A stretch of DNA of 13,014 nt from Chitinophagales bacterium. GTDB taxonomy: Bacteria > Bacteroidota > Bacteroidia > Chitinophagales > UBA10324. The notes beneath the pieces are model-generated. The model was not told where the DNA came from and made no database searches. It saw only the letters and a program-made list of their open reading frames with translations. The DNA lies in the NCBI GenBank assembly GCA_026786335.1, contig JAJAYG010000485.1:1-13014 (forward strand), in the 5' to 3' direction. A program made the translations under genes and the position numbers. Below are positions 1 through 7,203 of the stretch, piece after piece. The first letter of the stretch is position 1, and each line of letters opens with the position of its first letter.

Positions 1-662
1 CAGTAGATGCGCGTGAGTTGTTTATTCATTTCATTTCCTTTCCAATAAGCTCCTGCAAAAGAAGAGAGCTTTACTGCATTTATAAATCATGTGTTTGGAA
101 TATGCGGGCCACGGCAGAGATCAGTAAAATTTCCCTGCTGATAAAAAGATATTTCACCATCATTCAATTCATTTATAGTTTCAATTTTATACGCATCACC
201 TTTTTCCGAAAAATATTTTAAAGCTTCGGCTTTAGAAACATCTTTGCGTTGGTAGGCGCTGTTTGTTGCAGCAAGTTCAGCCATTTTTTTTCCAATCTTA
301 GTCAAATCGTCGCTGCTTATTTCTTTGCCACCTAAATCAACATCGTAGTAAAATCCATTATCTACCGGCGGACCATATCCAAATTTAATTCCCGGGTAAA
401 ATGATTCTAATGCCTCAGCCATTAAATGAGCAGTTGAATGCCAGAAAGTCGACTTGCCTTCTTTAACATCCCAGCTTAAAAGATTAAGTGTAGCATCTTC
501 AGTTATTGGTTTAAATGCATCCACAACTTTATCATTCACTTTGGCAACCAATATTTTTTTTGCCAATCCTTCACTTATTGATTTGGCAATTTCGAGTGCA
601 GTAATTCCTTGTGCATATTCCCTTATGTTTCCATCGGGGAAGGTGATTTTAATATTGCTCAT
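1..662 (-). CDS. thrS: Threonine--tRNA ligase, N-terminal part, interrupted by in-frame TGA and cut by window edge
   Basis: Charges tRNA-Thr with threonine in the cytoplasm and edits mischarged Ser-tRNA. The open part (191 codons from ATG at 660-662) covers a TGS domain (about residues 1-62) and the second additional/editing domain, with HSTAH (H75, H79) and CRGPH (C183, H187), the four residues that line the editing site in ThrRS. After PHIPNT, where the family has Gly, there is a TGA (87-89). The same frame then stays open to the window edge and reads FINAVKLSSFAGAYWKG and NKQLTRIY, the conserved start of the catalytic core. So the gene is one point change (GGA to TGA) away from intact. ThrRS is normally essential, so a sequencing error is more likely than a true pseudogene. 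It lies 82 bp downstream of the TPR lipoprotein gene on the same strand. No Shine-Dalgarno is seen, as is usual in Bacteroidota. The class II core and anticodon domain lie outside the window. Confidence 0.93.
87..89 (-). other. Premature in-frame TGA in thrS at a conserved Gly position
   Basis: The minus-strand codon 192 of thrS is TGA. Upstream residues (CRGPHIPNT) and downstream residues (FINAVKLSSFAGAYW) both fit ThrRS without any shift of frame, and Gly is the family residue between them. A single G-to-T change from GGA explains it. Confidence 0.85.
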
Positions 663-744
663 GTTAAAAATTAATTCAAATTATGCTGTAAAGATCGTTC
701 AGAAAATTTTTTGTAGCCTTCATTTCCAACGAATATTTGTTTGA

Positions 745-1809
745 TTATTTGGCTGTAATGTTTTCTAATTCCTTTTTGGCCAACTCATAATCGGGCTTTA
801 AAGATATTGCCTTCCTGAAATCTGAAGCCGCCTGCTCTTTGTTTCCTTTATCCTCTGAAACCAAACCACGATAATAATATGCATCGGCATAAGATGGTTT
901 TACCTTAATTGTAAAGTCGAACATGCGATAAGCTTTATCAAGTGAATCTTGCCTTACGTAAATGAAACCAAGATTGAAGTATGCATTTTCAAACTGAGGG
1001 TTTTTTTCAATTAGCTCCTGATAAACGTCTTTTGCTTTCTTGTAATTCTCATTTGCCAGATCATCTTTATTTTGATCAAAAAACTGATCACCTCGATCCT
1101 GATAAAATTTTGCCTTATCATAATAAGCTTCATCACTCGTGCTGTCAATTCTAATGGCATTATCAAAATATTGTGCTGCTAACTGACTTGGCTTATTACT
1201 ATGCAATAAACCCAATTGAACATAAGCATCATAAAAATCAGAGTTAACTGATACTGCTTTTTGGAAAGAAGCAATTGCTCTTGCCGTATCACCCATTTCT
1301 TTCAGATTAAGTCCTCTTACAAAATAAATATCAGCATTGTACTTATTAATTTCTTCTGCCTTTGAAAGCTGGATGAGTGAACTTGAATATTCTCTTTGAA
1401 AGAAATATACTTTGCTCAATTTCAAGATCGCATCTTCATTTTGGGGGTCACGTTCAAGAATTTGGTTGTAGGCATCAACTGCTGCATCTGCAGATCCACT
1501 GGTAAGAGCGAGGTCAGCCATACCGAAGTAATACTTTAGGTTTGATGAATCAAGAGCTATTGCCATTGACAGATCTTTAAATGAAGCTTTCAAATTCCCG
1601 CTTTGTAAAAACACACCACTTCTTAAAAAGTAATTTTCAGAAGCATTAGGATCATTTTTAATTCTTTCAGTAAGTGCTTTTATCTGCGGATCTGAAAGAT
1701 CAGCATTTGATAAAGTATCTGCATCAATTTTCGGAGCAGTTGAATTTTGTTTGCATGAAATGAAAGAGTAAAAAAATGAAATGGTAATTAATGTAATTAA
1801 AAACTTCAT
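745..1809 (-). CDS. Tetratricopeptide-repeat lipoprotein
   Basis: A 354-residue exported lipoprotein made almost wholly of TPR repeats, which serve as protein-protein interaction scaffolds. Residues 1-18 form a hydrophobic signal peptide ending in a lipobox (FIS|C, Cys19). Roughly eight 34-residue TPR units follow from about residue 56 to 341 (56-89, 90-123, 124-157, 158-191, 192-225, 226-273, 274-307, 308-341). They show the usual small/aromatic pattern, for example AYFNLGFIY and AYYYRGLV, and each ends near a Pro or Asp turn. The sixth unit carries a charged insertion (about residues 239-256, rich in D, K and N). It probably sits on the periplasmic face or in the outer membrane; its partner is unknown. 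It precedes thrS by 82 bp on the same strand, so the two may be co-transcribed. A TAGCTTTG element lies directly before the ATG. Confidence 0.9.
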   Translation of the reverse strand: MKFLITLITISFFYSFISCKQNSTAPKIDADTLSNADLSDPQIKALTERIKNDPNASENYFLRSGVFLQSGNLKASFKDLSMAIALDSSNLKYYFGMADLALTSGSADAAVDAYNQILERDPQNEDAILKLSKVYFFQREYSSSLIQLSKAEEINKYNADIYFVRGLNLKEMGDTARAIASFQKAVSVNSDFYDAYVQLGLLHSNKPSQLAAQYFDNAIRIDSTSDEAYYDKAKFYQDRGDQFFDQNKDDLANENYKKAKDVYQELIEKNPQFENAYFNLGFIYVRQDSLDKAYRMFDFTIKVKPSYADAYYYRGLVSEDKGNKEQAASDFRKAISLKPDYELAKKELENITAK

Positions 1810-1813
1810 TCTG

Positions 1814-1821
1814 CAAAGCTA
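1814..1821 (-). promoter_or_regulatory. Possible -7 promoter element of the TPR lipoprotein gene
   Basis: On the minus strand the sequence TAGCTTTG matches the Bacteroidota -7 consensus TAnnTTTG at all fixed positions. It ends only 4 bases before the ATG, so the transcript would be nearly leaderless. No TTTG box at the usual -33 spacing is seen, so this is a weak call. Confidence 0.25.
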
Positions 1822-2143
1822 AACATCCAAGCATGTTTCTTTTCATGTAACAGTCAAATAATATAAATCACTTCTCTTTTAATGTTGCTGACAATGTGAT
1901 ATCACCACTTTAAAGCGGCAGTATTAATAGTAATCGACTGCTTGTTTGCATGCTTAAAGTAATGATTGGAAGGAAATAAAATTGTTAATGACTTCCCCAA
2001 CATGATATTTGATTTTGCATAAGGCCTTAATTTTTATTAAAAACGATAACGCAATGTTGACAATACTTTTTTGAGGACACTCAGTGTTGCTTGTTCATAA
2101 TTAAAAACACAATATGAAGTATCAATATTGAAACATGTGCCGT

Positions 2144-2156
2144 ACAGGTTACCTGT
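2144..2156. promoter_or_regulatory. Inverted repeat ACAGGT-T-ACCTGT upstream of the T9SS protein
   Basis: A perfect 6-bp inverted repeat around one central base, 33 bases before the ATG at 2190. Its symmetry and place next to a promoter suggest an operator for a dimeric regulator. It has no T-run and is too short for a strong terminator. The function is inferred only. Confidence 0.3.
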
Positions 2157-2189
2157 CAGAAGTAAATTTTAACTTAAACAAAAACACCT

Positions 2190-3872
2190 ATGAAAAATTT
2201 TCTTTCAATTACTTTAATGCTTTTATCTATCGTAATGATGGCTGAAAGTTCAAGTGCTCAAACAGTAAATTGGGCAAAAACGTATGGAGGACCTTTGAAG
2301 GACAAAGGCAGAGATATAGGAATAGACCAGGATGGTAATCTTTATGTAACTGGTTTCTTTACTGACTCTGCTCAATTTGGCAGTATTGTACTTCACAGCG
2401 TTAGCGAACAAGTAGATGAGGACATTTTTATTGCAAAATTTGACCCTGATGGAAACCCCATTTGGGCACATAGTTTAGGTAACGGCACGAGTGTGCATAC
2501 TGATTTTCCTTTTGGGTTTACAGTTAACCGCGATGGTATGATTGCTCTTACCGGCAGATGCTCCAACTATATTAAATTTGACAAAGGTGATTCGATTCCG
2601 GTATCGGGTGAAAACAATATGTTCTTGTGTGTATTTGATACAGATGGAAATTTATTATGGTCAAAAGTTGGCGGAATACTGGATGAGTCAAATCCTGGAA
2701 CTGGATCCTACATGGATGATTTGGGCAATATTTATATTACCGCAAATTATTCGGGTGAAGGAAATATTTTTAATGATGTAATTATTCCTGATTCAATTTC
2801 GCAACATCACATGTTTGTTGTTTGTTATGATCTAAACAAAAACCTGAAATGGTTGAAGGTTTATGATTCTGAAACAAGATTACAATCACGCGATATAGTT
2901 AGCGACCACAATGGCGGCGTTCTTATCGGAGGAAATTATTCAAATACAATGGTATTTGGCAACTATTCCTTTACTTCAAAAGGTGAAGATGATGGATACA
3001 TTCTAAGACTTAATTCAACCGGAGAACTTATATGGGCTAAAACATTTGGTTCAACAGCAGCCGAATCTTACGAAAGTGCTTATTCAATGAACACTGACTT
3101 GTTCGGTAATTTTTATGTAGTAACAACTTTTCAAAATGATATAGATTTTGATGGGAATACTGTTGTTACAGGTTTGTTACATAATATCGGGATTGCCTCT
3201 TATGATCTTGATGGAAATTTCAGATGGATGAATACCATTAGAGGAAATAAAGACAGTTCTGATTTTAGTGTATTCTGTTTAAGTACCATTTCAGAAAATA
3301 ATGTAATTGTTAGCGGTTGTTTTGATGGCATCGATACGGTTGGTGGATCCATTATAATAAAACCCTTTGGAGCTAATCCTTACATACACGATGCATTCTA
3401 TGCTGCTTTTAGCCCTTATGATGGAGAAGTTCAGTGGGCAATTAGTACTGGTGGAATTAGTTCCGATTCCAACTATGGATTAACCGGTAACAATACTGGT
3501 TATGCATATGGTACGGGTAGCTATAGAAACAAAGGACAATTTGGTCCTTACCTGCTTATTTCTTACGGCGATGCAGATGCATTTATGCTTAAATTGGAAG
3601 AAGGAATTGCTACCTCTGCTGAATCAGCTCCAGCTGTTCTTCCACTTATGACTTTTCCAAATCCAACAAACGGTGATTTAAATATTATTATACCGGCAAA
3701 GGTCACAACATTAAAAGTGGTTAATGCATTGGGTCAGGTGGTATATTCAAAATATGTTAAGAGCGATTCAAATCATTTTCTAAATCTGGATACTTACACC
3801 AATGGTATTTATTACGTTGAACTTAGTGGAGGTTCAAATAAATATGCTTCAAGGGTTTTAGTACAACGGTAG
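2190..3872 (+). CDS. T9SS-secreted beta-propeller (SBBP-like repeat) protein with C-terminal sorting domain
   Basis: A 560-residue secreted or surface-anchored protein. A Sec signal peptide (about residues 1-24, ending SSSAQ) is followed by seven similar units of about 64 residues. Each carries a W-centred strand such as NWAKTYGG, IWAHSLG, LLWSKVGG and LIWAKTFG; the Trp residues are 28, 92, 157, 221, 282, 346 and 416. Between them recur D-x-x-GN-x-Y/F-V and xFDxDGN strands. This matches SBBP/beta-propeller repeats and predicts one seven-bladed propeller. Residues 489-560 are a Por secretion C-terminal (type A) sorting domain: FPNPTNG, VVNALGQVVYS, a TNGIYYVEL strand, and a final basic VLVQR. 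Such domains are recognised by the type IX system and removed on anchoring. No catalytic motif is seen, so a binding or adhesion role is only a guess. The gene is followed by a strong terminator and is probably monocistronic. Confidence 0.9.
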   Translation: MKNFLSITLMLLSIVMMAESSSAQTVNWAKTYGGPLKDKGRDIGIDQDGNLYVTGFFTDSAQFGSIVLHSVSEQVDEDIFIAKFDPDGNPIWAHSLGNGTSVHTDFPFGFTVNRDGMIALTGRCSNYIKFDKGDSIPVSGENNMFLCVFDTDGNLLWSKVGGILDESNPGTGSYMDDLGNIYITANYSGEGNIFNDVIIPDSISQHHMFVVCYDLNKNLKWLKVYDSETRLQSRDIVSDHNGGVLIGGNYSNTMVFGNYSFTSKGEDDGYILRLNSTGELIWAKTFGSTAAESYESAYSMNTDLFGNFYVVTTFQNDIDFDGNTVVTGLLHNIGIASYDLDGNFRWMNTIRGNKDSSDFSVFCLSTISENNVIVSGCFDGIDTVGGSIIIKPFGANPYIHDAFYAAFSPYDGEVQWAISTGGISSDSNYGLTGNNTGYAYGTGSYRNKGQFGPYLLISYGDADAFMLKLEEGIATSAESAPAVLPLMTFPNPTNGDLNIIIPAKVTTLKVVNALGQVVYSKYVKSDSNHFLNLDTYTNGIYYVELSGGSNKYASRVLVQR

Positions 3873-3894
3873 AAAATAGTTTTTGGTGAGAAGG

Positions 3895-3924
3895 AAAAGT
3901 GCCCTCCCCGAGGGCACTTTTTTT
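3895..3924 (+). terminator. Intrinsic terminator after the T9SS protein gene
   Basis: A perfect GC-rich hairpin, AAGTGCCCTC / GAGGGCACTT with a CCC loop, extendable by A-T pairs on both sides and followed by seven Ts (3918-3924). It starts 23 bases after the stop codon. The run of As on the left arm gives it some bidirectional potential, but no gene reads into it from the right. Confidence 0.92.
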
Positions 3925-3940
3925 GGAAAATAATGCGCCT

Positions 3941-3948
3941 TACATTAG
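3941..3948 (+). promoter_or_regulatory. Possible -7 element of the TolB-like lipoprotein gene
   Basis: TACATTAG matches 7 of 8 positions counting the free ones (one mismatch to TAnnTTTG), and lies 14 bases before the ATG at 3963. It follows the upstream terminator, so a promoter is needed here. No -33 box at good spacing is seen. Confidence 0.25.
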
Positions 3949-3962
3949 CCGACCACAGAATT

Positions 3963-5066
3963 ATGAAAAGCATAAATATTCTTTCATTAGTTATTACTGT
4001 TTCTCTTTTTTCGTGCACGAGCACAACAAAAAAGGAAGAGCAAAAAGCAACATCAAATGATTCTGCAAAGCTGATTCTTTTTCCGGGCGAAAAACATTTG
4101 ACCAATGTTAAGCAGCTCACTTTTGGTGGTGATAATGCTGAAGCTTACTGGAGTTTTGACGGCAAGAAACTTTCATTTCAACTAACCGATCACAAGCAAT
4201 TGATGTGTGATCAAATTTTTTTTGGAGAAGTTCCTTTTGATTCAGCAGGTATATTTAATTATAAGATGGTAAGTACGGGAAAAGGAAGAACCACCTGTGC
4301 ATTTTTTCTTCCTGGTGATTCATTAATTCTCTACGCTTCTACTCATGCGAAACAAGATACTTGCCCGCCGGTACCTGACAGAAAGAAAATTGGTAAGTAT
4401 GTGTGGCCGGTCTACCATACTTATGAAATTTACATTGCTGATTTGAATGGAAATATTAATAAGCAATTGACGAACAATAAGTATTACGATGCCGAAGCAA
4501 CTGTTTCTCCCAAAGGCGACAAAATAATTTTTACATCTACCCGCGATGGGGATCTTGATTTATATACCATGAACCTGGATGGCAGCAACGTAAAAAGAAT
4601 AACGCATGAATTGGGTTACGATGGCGGCGCATGGTTTTCTCCCGATGGAAGTAAAATTGTTTGGCGTGCTTCTCGGCCTGATGTAATTGAAGATAAGAAC
4701 ACTTATCGCAGGTTGTTAAAAGATGGAATTGTTGCACCTACTCACATGGAAGTTTATGTTGCCAATGCCGATGGAAGCAATGTGCATCAGGTTACAGATA
4801 TGAAAGGCGCTAACTGGGCGCCCACATTTACACCCGATGGAAATAAAATTTTATTCGCTTCTAACTATGAATATGAAAGAGGTTTTCCTTTCAACCTCTA
4901 TTTAATTAACCTTGATGGAACAGGATTAGAAAAAGTAACGCAATCAAAAATGTTTGATGCCTTCCCCATGTTTTCGCCCGACGGAAAATATTTGGTTTGG
5001 TGCAGCAACCGCAACAATGGCGGCACGCACGATACCAATATTTTTGTGGCGGAGTGGGTGAAATAA
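3963..5066 (+). CDS. TolB-like WD40/PD40 beta-propeller lipoprotein
   Basis: A 367-residue exported lipoprotein. The frame is open from an ATG at 3933, but the ATG at 3963 is chosen because it begins a proper lipoprotein signal (MKSINILSLVITVSLFSC, Cys18), and the upstream extension is charged and overlaps the likely promoter. The mature part carries PD40 repeats of the TolB C-terminal propeller type: YWSFDGKKLSF, VSPKGDKIIFTSTRDGDLDLYTMNLDGSNVKRIT, WFSPDGSKIVWRASRP, FTPDGNKILFAS, and FSPDGKYLVWCSNRNNGG. TolB-like propellers bind proteins or act as surface/periplasmic scaffolds. Some homologues are fused to peptidases, but no peptidase domain is present here. It is insulated from the upstream gene by a terminator and ends 3 bp from the stop of the convergent enoyl-CoA hydratase gene. 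The exact partner is unknown. Confidence 0.88.
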   Translation: MKSINILSLVITVSLFSCTSTTKKEEQKATSNDSAKLILFPGEKHLTNVKQLTFGGDNAEAYWSFDGKKLSFQLTDHKQLMCDQIFFGEVPFDSAGIFNYKMVSTGKGRTTCAFFLPGDSLILYASTHAKQDTCPPVPDRKKIGKYVWPVYHTYEIYIADLNGNINKQLTNNKYYDAEATVSPKGDKIIFTSTRDGDLDLYTMNLDGSNVKRITHELGYDGGAWFSPDGSKIVWRASRPDVIEDKNTYRRLLKDGIVAPTHMEVYVANADGSNVHQVTDMKGANWAPTFTPDGNKILFASNYEYERGFPFNLYLINLDGTGLEKVTQSKMFDAFPMFSPDGKYLVWCSNRNNGGTHDTNIFVAEWVK

Positions 5067-5069
5067 AAA

Positions 5070-5849
5070 CTACTTCCCTTTAAATTCTGGTTTGCGTTTT
5101 TCTACAAACGCCTTCATTCCTTCCTTTTGATCTTCTGATGAAAAGCAGAGATAGAAGTTTTTTCTTTCAAAAATCAAACCTTCATCGAGTGACGAATTGA
5201 ATGCTTGCACCACTGCTTCTTTAGCAAGCTTTAATGCAACGGGAGAATTTTCGGCTACCATTTTTGCAAGTGCAATTGCTTCTCTCTAATACAATTCTAC
5301 GGGCACCACTTTGTTGATGAGGCCGGCATCAAGCGCTTCTTCGGCAGTCAAAAATCTTCCTGTTAAAATTAATTCCATTGCAAGTGCTTTACCTACTGCA
5401 CGCGTTAATCTTTGCGTACCGCCTGCGCCGGGCATTACACCAATTTTAATTTCGGGCTGTCCTATTCTTGCTGTTTCACTTGCAACAATCATATCGCAAT
5501 TCATCATCAACTCGCAGCCACCGCCAAGTGCAAAACCACTCACGGCAGCAATCACCGGCTTCTTTGTTTTTTTAATTTGATCCCAGGTTGCAAACTGATC
5601 ACGGTTCACCATATCGATGGTTGATGCATCGGCCATTTCTTTAATATCGGCGCCTGCAGCAAATGCTTTTTCATTGCCAGTGATAATGATCACTCTCACA
5701 TTTATATCGGCATCGAGTTGTTGTAAAGCATCTTTCATTTCAAGCATCAACTGCCTGTTGAGTGCATTCAACTCTTTGGGGCGATTGAGTTGAATCAATG
5801 CAATGTGTTTTTCTACCTGTGGATTTACCATCAGAAATTCGTAAGTCAT
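5070..5849 (-). pseudogene. Enoyl-CoA hydratase/isomerase (crotonase family), split by an in-frame TAG
   Basis: Crotonase that hydrates 2-enoyl-CoA to 3-hydroxyacyl-CoA in fatty-acid beta-oxidation or related acyl-CoA routes. The full frame is 259 codons plus stop, the normal family length. It shows the oxyanion-hole segment KAFAAGADIKEM, then FALGGGCE with catalytic Glu113 and GQPEIKIGVMPGAGGTQR with catalytic Glu133. The spacing of 20 equals that of mitochondrial ECHS1 (Glu144/Glu164). Codon 188 is TAG (5286-5288), where the family has a hydrophobic residue. Translation resumes in the same frame as REAIALAKMVAENSP and ends EGMKAFVEKRKPEFKGK, the classic C terminus. One base change from TTG (Leu) explains it. 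The fragment from 5070 to 5261 is the same gene, not a separate one. Without the C-terminal helices needed for trimer contacts the product should be inactive unless the stop is an error or read through. Confidence 0.88.
5286..5288 (-). other. Premature in-frame TAG in the enoyl-CoA hydratase gene
   Basis: The minus-strand codon after VPVELY is TAG; the following codons continue crotonase homology (REAIALAK) in the same frame, so there is no frameshift. TAG also serves as the true stop of the same gene and of two other genes in this window, so general TAG reassignment is not supported. Confidence 0.85.
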
Positions 5850-5862
5850 AACTTTTAAAATG

Positions 5863-5870
5863 CAAGATTA
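5863..5870 (-). promoter_or_regulatory. Possible -7 element of the enoyl-CoA hydratase gene
   Basis: On the minus strand TAATCTTG (one mismatch to TAnnTTTG), 13 bases upstream of the ATG and followed by CA, a common context of Bacteroidota promoters. It lies in the 30-bp gap after the ZIP gene, so the hydratase may be transcribed on its own as well as by read-through. Confidence 0.3.
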
Positions 5871-5879
5871 AAAATAATT

Positions 5880-6584
5880 TTATGCAAACATTAATGCAAG
5901 TACTCCACCTAATGCAATTGCAGCGATTCTTTTCCAGTTAAATTTATGTGCGCTGCTTTCGCTCTCAAAAAGTATGGTGGTTGATACATGAAGAAAAGAA
6001 CCGAGTGCCACTGCAATCAAAATATTAAGCAGCGGACTTTGTGCCTGCTGAAAATAATTGCCGAGCAACATGGAGAATGGCGCTGCTAAAGAAAACAGCA
6101 CCAGAAAAATTACAGCAGTCGCATTTTTATAATTTGAAATTAAAAACAAACTTGCCAACGCAAACCCTTCGGGAATTTTGTGAATGCAAATTCCATAGAG
6201 TAAAGTGTTGTTTGTTGCCTGCATCATTGCAGCGCTTGAAAGCGGAATGCCATCGAGAAATGAATGAAGCGTTAAGCCAATCATTAAAGAAGTAATGTAA
6301 CCTGTTGAATGGTGGTGACCATGAAAATGTCCGTGCTCAATACCATGCGTGAGTTGCTCTAAAATAATTTGAATGAAGAAACCCGCAAGTACATAGATGC
6401 CTGCGTTTGGCAAAAGGCTAAACACTGCCGGAAACAAATGCACGAGAATAATGGTAAAAAGAAATGCGCCGCTGAAACTGAGTACGAGTTTGTAATTTAA
6501 TTCAGCTTGCTTGCGGAATGCAATAGCGATGAGGCCACCAAACATGGGTGCAGCGAATAAGAGAATGAAATACCAACTGTTCAT
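5880..6584 (-). CDS. ZIP-family divalent metal (zinc) transporter
   Basis: A 234-residue integral inner-membrane protein that moves Zn(II) or related divalent metals toward the cytoplasm. Around seven to eight hydrophobic segments cover most of the chain. The two ZIP signature helices are plain: HSFLDGIPL (H107, D111) and HKIPEG (H135, E139), which form the binuclear metal site in characterised ZIPs. A histidine-rich loop, HGIEHGHFHGHHH (residues 80-92), sits just before the first signature helix and is a likely cytoplasmic metal-sensing or chelating loop. H199 and E207 lie in the seventh helix. The ATG (6582-6584) overlaps the TGA of the upstream PAP2 gene by 4 nt, which suggests translational coupling. 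No Zur-like operator was recognised. Substrate specificity among Zn, Fe and Mn cannot be read from the sequence. Confidence 0.93.
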   Translation of the reverse strand: MNSWYFILLFAAPMFGGLIAIAFRKQAELNYKLVLSFSGAFLFTIILVHLFPAVFSLLPNAGIYVLAGFFIQIILEQLTHGIEHGHFHGHHHSTGYITSLMIGLTLHSFLDGIPLSSAAMMQATNNTLLYGICIHKIPEGFALASLFLISNYKNATAVIFLVLFSLAAPFSMLLGNYFQQAQSPLLNILIAVALGSFLHVSTTILFESESSAHKFNWKRIAAIALGGVLALMFA

Positions 6585-7156
6585 GCGATTACGACTCCGA
6601 ATTTTTTCAATGCTGTTTTACAAAAGCTGCCTGTAATAATTCCGATTCCAACACCGAGCAATGCGCCGCAAATTACATCAAGCGGATAATGCAATCCCAC
6701 ATATACCTGAGCAAAACAAACCAATGTTGCCCATGCAATTGCAAACGGTGTAAGCCACTTGAATTTTTTTGAGAACAACACAATAAAAAAAACAGCGAAC
6801 CCAAAATGATTGGCGGCATGGGAAGAAACAAAACTGAAACCCGATCCGCAGTCAACTAAAAGACGAACCTGATTTAAAATTTCGGGATTGTTGCAGGGGC
6901 GCAATCTTTTAACAATGGGTTTAATAATGCTGCTGGCGATTTGATCAGTTAAGAGCAACGTGATTACTGCTGAAACAATGATGATGAAACTGCGGACTCT
7001 GAATTTGTAAATCAGCCAGCCGGCCATTACAACATAGAGTGGAATCCATAAATTTTTATCACGCAAATAAGGCATTGCAAAATCGAAAAAAGCATTTTGC
7101 AATTGTTGGTTGATGAAGAAAAATAGTTCGCGGTCGAGTTGGAGAAGGGTGTTCAA
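6581..7156 (-). CDS. PAP2-family membrane phosphatase, TTG start
   Basis: A 191-residue integral membrane phosphatase of the PAP2/undecaprenyl-diphosphatase-like superfamily. It likely dephosphorylates lipid phosphates such as phosphatidate or undecaprenyl diphosphate on the periplasmic face. Five to six hydrophobic helices are seen. Motif 1 is KPIVKRLRP (K79 to P87), motif 2 FVSSHAANHFG (S112, H113), and motif 3 AQVYVGLHYPLD (H156 nucleophile, D160). Motif 3 has Gln150 where the canonical motif has Arg. The reading frame has no ATG before residue 28. A stop lies at 7181-7183 upstream, and the only start that keeps MNTLLQLDRELFFFIN, a typical N terminus, is TTG at 7154-7156. This is either a true TTG start or a miscalled ATG. 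The gene overlaps the downstream ZIP gene by 4 nt. Confidence 0.9.
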   Translation of the reverse strand: MNTLLQLDRELFFFINQQLQNAFFDFAMPYLRDKNLWIPLYVVMAGWLIYKFRVRSFIIIVSAVITLLLTDQIASSIIKPIVKRLRPCNNPEILNQVRLLVDCGSGFSFVSSHAANHFGFAVFFIVLFSKKFKWLTPFAIAWATLVCFAQVYVGLHYPLDVICGALLGVGIGIITGSFCKTALKKFGVVIA

Positions 7157-7203
7157 TGGGGAATAGTTGCGGTAGTGAAACTAAAATTAAATTTTGTTGC
7201 AGG

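Larger units (their letters stand above)
1810..2189. other. Divergent intergenic region (380 bp) between the TPR lipoprotein and T9SS protein genes
   Basis: AT-rich and without a credible ORF. It must carry the promoters of both flanking genes, which point away from each other. Visible structure includes a TAnnTTTG-like element next to the TPR start, a 10-bp palindrome GTGATATCAC at 1896-1905, and a 13-bp inverted repeat at 2144-2156. I see no tRNA, no riboswitch core and no intrinsic terminator hairpin with a T-run. Confidence 0.6.

Noticed and set aside
87..89. UGA decoded as glycine (as in SR1/Gracilibacteria) to explain the thrS stop
   Set aside because: The PAP2 and antitoxin genes end in TGA exactly in 4-nt overlaps with the next ATG, and glycine is encoded by GGN throughout the window. 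The gene set is also Bacteroidota, so a general reassignment does not fit.
1896..1905. GTGATATCAC palindrome as a CRP-type site
   Set aside because: The half-sites abut without the 6-bp spacer of a CRP site, and a 10-bp palindrome in 380 bp is weak evidence alone.
3933..3962. Upstream start for the TolB-like lipoprotein
   Set aside because: It would bury the lipoprotein signal behind ten charged residues; the ATG at 3963 gives a normal signal peptide.
5070..5261. A separate 63-residue gene downstream of the hydratase
   Set aside because: It is in the same frame as the hydratase and carries that family's C-terminal signature; its Met is internal.
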